Assembly (NCBI GenBank): GCA_003978475.1
Contig: QNZR01000245.1
Location: forward strand, 1 to 8,441
Direction: 5' to 3'
DNA length: 8,441 nucleotides
DNA from: Sulfurimonas sp.
Lineage (GTDB): Bacteria > Campylobacterota > Campylobacteria > Campylobacterales > Sulfurimonadaceae
The notes under the pieces were generated by a model. It was given only the letters and a program-made list of their open reading frames with translations, did no database searches and was not told where the DNA came from. Shown here one piece after another: positions 6,144 through 8,441 of the stretch. Each line of letters opens with the position of its first letter. Position 1 is the first letter of the stretch. Position numbers and translations under genes: made by a program.

Positions 6144-6719
6144 CTACATTCGTATTAACAGATAGTGTCGTTTTTGCGTCTGAATAATCTCATAGTTCAG
6201 GCTTGTATCAACCTCATCAAAGACCTGCTCTCCCTTATACAGCAATATTAGCGTTCCCTCGGTAATCTGTTCCTGACTCAACGTTAACAGCACCCTGGTG
6301 TCGGTAACGGCACGAGATGTAATCAGGTCATAACTGCCACGCTGCAATGCTTCAACACGGCAGTTTTTAACCGTCACATTCGGCAGTTTCAGATCTGCTT
6401 TGACAAACTGCAAAAAACTGGCACGTTTACCCAAAGGCTCGACAAGACTTACCTGAGTCTCCGGCAATGCCATTGCCAGCATCATTCCGGGAAATCCGGC
6501 TCCTGTGCCGATATCCATAATAGTAGTGACTTCAGGCAGGAACGTCAACGGAAGCAGAGCATCATAAATAAAGTTGTCAAGCTGTGCCTCACTTTTGGCT
6601 CCGGTTAAATTGTGCGTCGCATTCCAGCGCAACAGATGTGCCTTGTAGCGCTCTATATGGTCGTAAAAATGTGCATTAAGCATAATATGCTGGTGCTCTA
6701 ATCGTGTTTGAAGCTGCAT
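6144..6719 (-). CDS. rsmG: 16S rRNA (guanine-527-N7) methyltransferase RsmG
   Basis: RsmG (GidB) uses S-adenosylmethionine to methylate N7 of G527 in 16S rRNA; loss in other bacteria gives low-level streptomycin resistance. The 191-residue protein shows HNLTG (36-40), the SAM-binding motif MDIGTGAGFPG (68-78), Glu94 after the second strand in SLVEP, the helix KRASFLQFV (98-106), SRAV (135-138) and YKG (161-163), all in the expected order. Length is slightly under the roughly 205 residues of E. coli and close to Campylobacterota homologues. The ATG at 6719 has only a weak ribosome binding site; a second in-frame ATG at 6683 would remove 12 residues and cannot be ruled out. It is the first gene of a three-gene minus-strand operon, with a TATAAT box 24 bases before the ATG. 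Confidence 0.95.
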   Translation of the reverse strand: MQLQTRLEHQHIMLNAHFYDHIERYKAHLLRWNATHNLTGAKSEAQLDNFIYDALLPLTFLPEVTTIMDIGTGAGFPGMMLAMALPETQVSLVEPLGKRASFLQFVKADLKLPNVTVKNCRVEALQRGSYDLITSRAVTDTRVLLTLSQEQITEGTLILLYKGEQVFDEVDTSLNYEIIQTQKRHYLLIRM

Positions 6720-6742
6720 CTGTTACCGTATTTTTTGATGTC

Positions 6743-6748
6743 ATTATA
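6743..6748 (-). promoter_or_regulatory. -10 box of the rsmG operon
   Basis: A perfect TATAAT on the minus strand predicts a start near 6736 and a leader of about 17 bases before the rsmG ATG at 6719. No convincing -35 is seen. It supports the upstream start codon for rsmG over the one at 6683. Confidence 0.5.
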
Positions 6749-6833
6749 CCCTAGAAGCAATACCGATATGATACCATCTTACCTGTTTTCACAAAAATCA
6801 CTGAAAATATTCAAATTTCCATGACTTTATGTC

Positions 6834-6852
6834 GATATATTAATGATATATT
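6834..6852. repeat. Direct repeat GATATATT-N3-GATATATT upstream of the PAS gene
   Basis: Two identical 8-base copies (6834-6841 and 6845-6852) are spaced by 11 bases, placing them on the same face of the helix, immediately upstream of the candidate -10 box. The stretch is also a near-palindrome. It could be an activator or response-regulator site; the local AT richness makes chance possible. The rest of the 170-base gap between rsmG and the PAS gene (6720-6889) shows no gene. Confidence 0.35.
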
Positions 6853-6853
6853 G

Positions 6854-6859
6854 TATAAA
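6854..6859 (+). promoter_or_regulatory. Candidate -10 box of the PAS-chemoreceptor operon
   Basis: TATAAA (5 of 6 matches) lies 30 bases before the ATG at 6890. It predicts a leader of about 23 bases that contains the ribosome binding site. No consensus -35 is visible; the direct repeat occupies that region. Confidence 0.4.
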
Positions 6860-6879
6860 ATAATGATAATTTAACCACT

Positions 6880-6884
6880 AGGAG
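6880..6884 (+). promoter_or_regulatory. Ribosome binding site of the PAS gene
   Basis: AGGAG lies five bases before the ATG at 6890, an ideal spacing, and confirms that start. Confidence 0.75.
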
Positions 6885-6889
6885 CATCC

Positions 6890-7441
6890 ATGGCAGGAAA
6901 AAAACTCAACAAAAACAATCGTCCCACTGCTACCATAACCAATCATGAAAAAACCTTGAAGGGAAGTGACTTTATTGTCTCCAAAACCGATACCAAGGGC
7001 GTCATCATCTACTGTAACCAGATTTTTACAGAGCTCGCGGGCTACAGTGCTTCTGATATTATCGGTTCCAACCACAACCTCATTCGCCATCCCGATATGC
7101 CCCGTCTGGCTTATAAAATCGCATGGGATCTCATTAAAGCAAAAAAAGAGTTTTTCGGTTTTGTGAAGAATCTCTGTGCCGACGGCGGATACTACTGGGT
7201 TTTTGCCTATATTACCGCCGACCTTGACGACAGTGGGAAGATTGTCGGTTACACGTCCGTACGACGCAAGCCGCCCCAGTCGGCCATCAATACCATTACG
7301 CCAATCTATCAACAACTTTTAGATGCCGAGAATCGCGGTGGTCTGGATGCATCTGAAAAGCTTCTCAATGAGCTGTTGCAAAAGCAAGGGCTCGGCTATG
7401 ACGAGTTTATTATTACATTACAAAAAGATATCAAGGTATAG
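6890..7441 (+). CDS. Aer-type PAS sensor protein (CetB/CetC-like energy-taxis component)
   Basis: This 183-residue soluble protein carries one PAS domain (about 25-125) of the Aer type, which in E. coli Aer binds FAD and reads cellular redox state. Matches to Aer are Asn43 (IIYCNQIF), the LIRHPDMPR block with Arg66, His67 and Asp69, and GFVKN with Asn94 followed by GGYYWVFA; these correspond to FAD-contacting positions in Aer, so FAD binding is likely. Residues 126-183 are a polar helical tail with no known domain, and there is no membrane segment. It is followed after 8 bases by a chemoreceptor that lacks its own sensory domain. Such a pair matches the split receptor of Campylobacter, where CetB and CetC supply the PAS module for CetA. 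Which of the two this gene corresponds to cannot be decided. Confidence 0.88.
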   Translation: MAGKKLNKNNRPTATITNHEKTLKGSDFIVSKTDTKGVIIYCNQIFTELAGYSASDIIGSNHNLIRHPDMPRLAYKIAWDLIKAKKEFFGFVKNLCADGGYYWVFAYITADLDDSGKIVGYTSVRRKPPQSAINTITPIYQQLLDAENRGGLDASEKLLNELLQKQGLGYDEFIITLQKDIKV

Positions 7442-7444
7442 GAG
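7440..7444 (+). promoter_or_regulatory. Ribosome binding site of the chemoreceptor, overlapping the PAS stop codon
   Basis: AGGAG begins in the TAG stop codon of the PAS gene and lies five bases before the ATG at 7450. The overlap implies translational coupling and matched production of the two partners. Confidence 0.7.
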
Positions 7445-7449
7445 CTCTT

Positions 7450-8441
7450 ATGACACAACTGAAAAACCCAACAACCCTTATATTACTCATTCTGGCGTTA
7501 GGTGGTGCTGCCTATCTGGCTGTTTTAGGAGCATTTATCGGTGCCGGTGGTCTTGCCATCGGTGCTATTGTCGCCATTGTCCTTGCCCTGTTGTCCGAAG
7601 GAAACCGATCATCAAAAGGTCGGCACTATGAAGAGCAGATTCTTGAGCAGATCCTAAGCGTGCTGCGGCACGCAAAAAACGGCGACCTTGTCCATCGTAT
7701 TGTTCTGGGCGAGAATCATACCAAACTCGAACGTACGGCATGGGCGGTTAACGATCTGCTTGATCAAGTTGAAATCACCCTCAGAGAAGCCCGATATACC
7801 ATTGATGCCGTCAGTCACGGTAAAATGTACCGTAGCATGTTCCCCGACGGACTCCAGGGAAATTTCAATCTGACCGCTATGACACTCGGACGTGCCATTA
7901 ACTCCATGAAAGTCAATGCCCGCTACCAACTTATGGGGGTACTATCTACCGAGTTTGCCAAACTCAACAACGGTATCGGCGGCTCATTGGATATTATTAA
8001 AAATGATATTATCAAAACCGAGAATGCGTTTCAGGAGGTCACTGTCAAAACCTCAACATCGGCAACGTCCGCGCAGGAAACCTATAGCGCCGTGGAACGC
8101 ACTTCTGAAGAAATCACCAATTTGAGTGAACTCATTGTTGAAACCGTACATGCCATTGAGCAAATGAACGATAACGTGGGTGATATTACCTCCATTGTCA
8201 ATCTCATTAAAGATATTGCCGATCAGACCAATCTGCTCGCACTCAATGCCGCTATTGAAGCGGCGCGTGCGGGTGAACACGGACGCGGCTTTGCCGTGGT
8301 TGCCGATGAGGTACGTAAACTGGCAGAGCGTACACAAAAAGCCACCGGTGAAATTACCATTACCATTCAAAACCTCCAGCAACAATCCAGCGGTATGCAG
8401 GAAAATGCCGATACCATGAACCGCATTGCCGTCAATGCCAA
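7450..8441 (+). CDS. Methyl-accepting chemotaxis protein, CetA-like, 3' end beyond the window
   Basis: The frame stays open for 330 codons to the window edge, so the C terminus is missing. Residues 8-48 are continuously hydrophobic and form one long helix or, more likely, a two-helix membrane hairpin with a short GAFIGAGG turn. There is no periplasmic sensory domain. Residues about 60-155 are a HAMP-like coupling region, including GDLVHRI and NDLLDQVE. The conserved cytoplasmic tip follows: QTNLLALNAAIEAARAGE (259-276), GRGFAVVADEVRKLAERT (278-295), which binds CheA and CheW. With no ligand domain of its own, it should take its signal from the PAS protein encoded just upstream, as CetA does in Campylobacter. 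The methylation helix and any CheR/CheB tether would lie beyond the window. Confidence 0.9.
   Translation, partial: MTQLKNPTTLILLILALGGAAYLAVLGAFIGAGGLAIGAIVAIVLALLSEGNRSSKGRHYEEQILEQILSVLRHAKNGDLVHRIVLGENHTKLERTAWAVNDLLDQVEITLREARYTIDAVSHGKMYRSMFPDGLQGNFNLTAMTLGRAINSMKVNARYQLMGVLSTEFAKLNNGIGGSLDIIKNDIIKTENAFQEVTVKTSTSATSAQETYSAVERTSEEITNLSELIVETVHAIEQMNDNVGDITSIVNLIKDIADQTNLLALNAAIEAARAGEHGRGFAVVADEVRKLAERTQKATGEITITIQNLQQQSSGMQENADTMNRIAVNA

Noticed and set aside
6859..6875. Fur-box-like sequence AATAATGATAAT before the PAS gene
   Set aside because: Only the left half matches the 19-base consensus; the inverted right half is missing and the region is AT-rich.

Overview
The window looks like chromosomal DNA of a Campylobacterota bacterium (epsilonproteobacteria, perhaps a Sulfurimonas, Sulfurovum or Sulfuricurvum relative). 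The reasons are a stand-alone Aer-type PAS protein paired with a membrane-anchored chemoreceptor (as in the Campylobacter Cet energy-taxis system), agmatine deiminase as a putrescine-pathway enzyme, a degenerate EAL-HDOD signalling protein, tightly packed small operons and moderate GC content. The genus is inference. I see no tRNA, rRNA, CRISPR array, insertion sequence or prophage gene, and no gene-free stretch over 300 bases.

Layout. 14-2023 (minus) encodes a complete outer-membrane TonB-dependent receptor of the OprC/NosA copper family; it retains both halves of the CxxxM/HxM copper site. 2131-2238 (plus) is a possible 35-residue single-pass membrane protein divergent from it. 2225-4481 (minus) is a probable two-gene unit, agmatine deiminase followed by an EAL-HDOD protein. 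4512-5528 (plus) is alanine racemase, divergent from agmatine deiminase across a 30-base gap. 5525-6719 (minus) is a compact operon: rsmG, a small membrane-anchored cysteine-cluster protein of PP0621 type, and a small RCK/TrkA-N-like protein. Its stop codon overlaps that of alanine racemase. 6890-8441 (plus) is a PAS sensor followed by a methyl-accepting chemotaxis protein that runs off the window.

How the parts relate. The PAS protein and chemoreceptor very likely form a split energy/redox-taxis receptor: the PAS protein would bind FAD and signal to the receptor's cytoplasmic hairpin. Agmatine deiminase (polyamines), alanine racemase (cell wall) and RsmG (ribosome modification) are housekeeping enzymes. 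The receptor would bring copper across the outer membrane, plausibly for copper oxidases or N2O reductase encoded elsewhere.

The most interesting signals are regulatory. Two plus-strand genes have a TATAAT box exactly 6 bases before the ATG, which predicts leaderless mRNAs. The alr and aguA promoters appear to face each other and overlap. Two 11-bp-period direct repeats lie upstream of the copper receptor and of the PAS gene. A 5-bp hairpin encloses the ribosome binding site of the EAL-HDOD gene. I found no clearly new multi-gene system.
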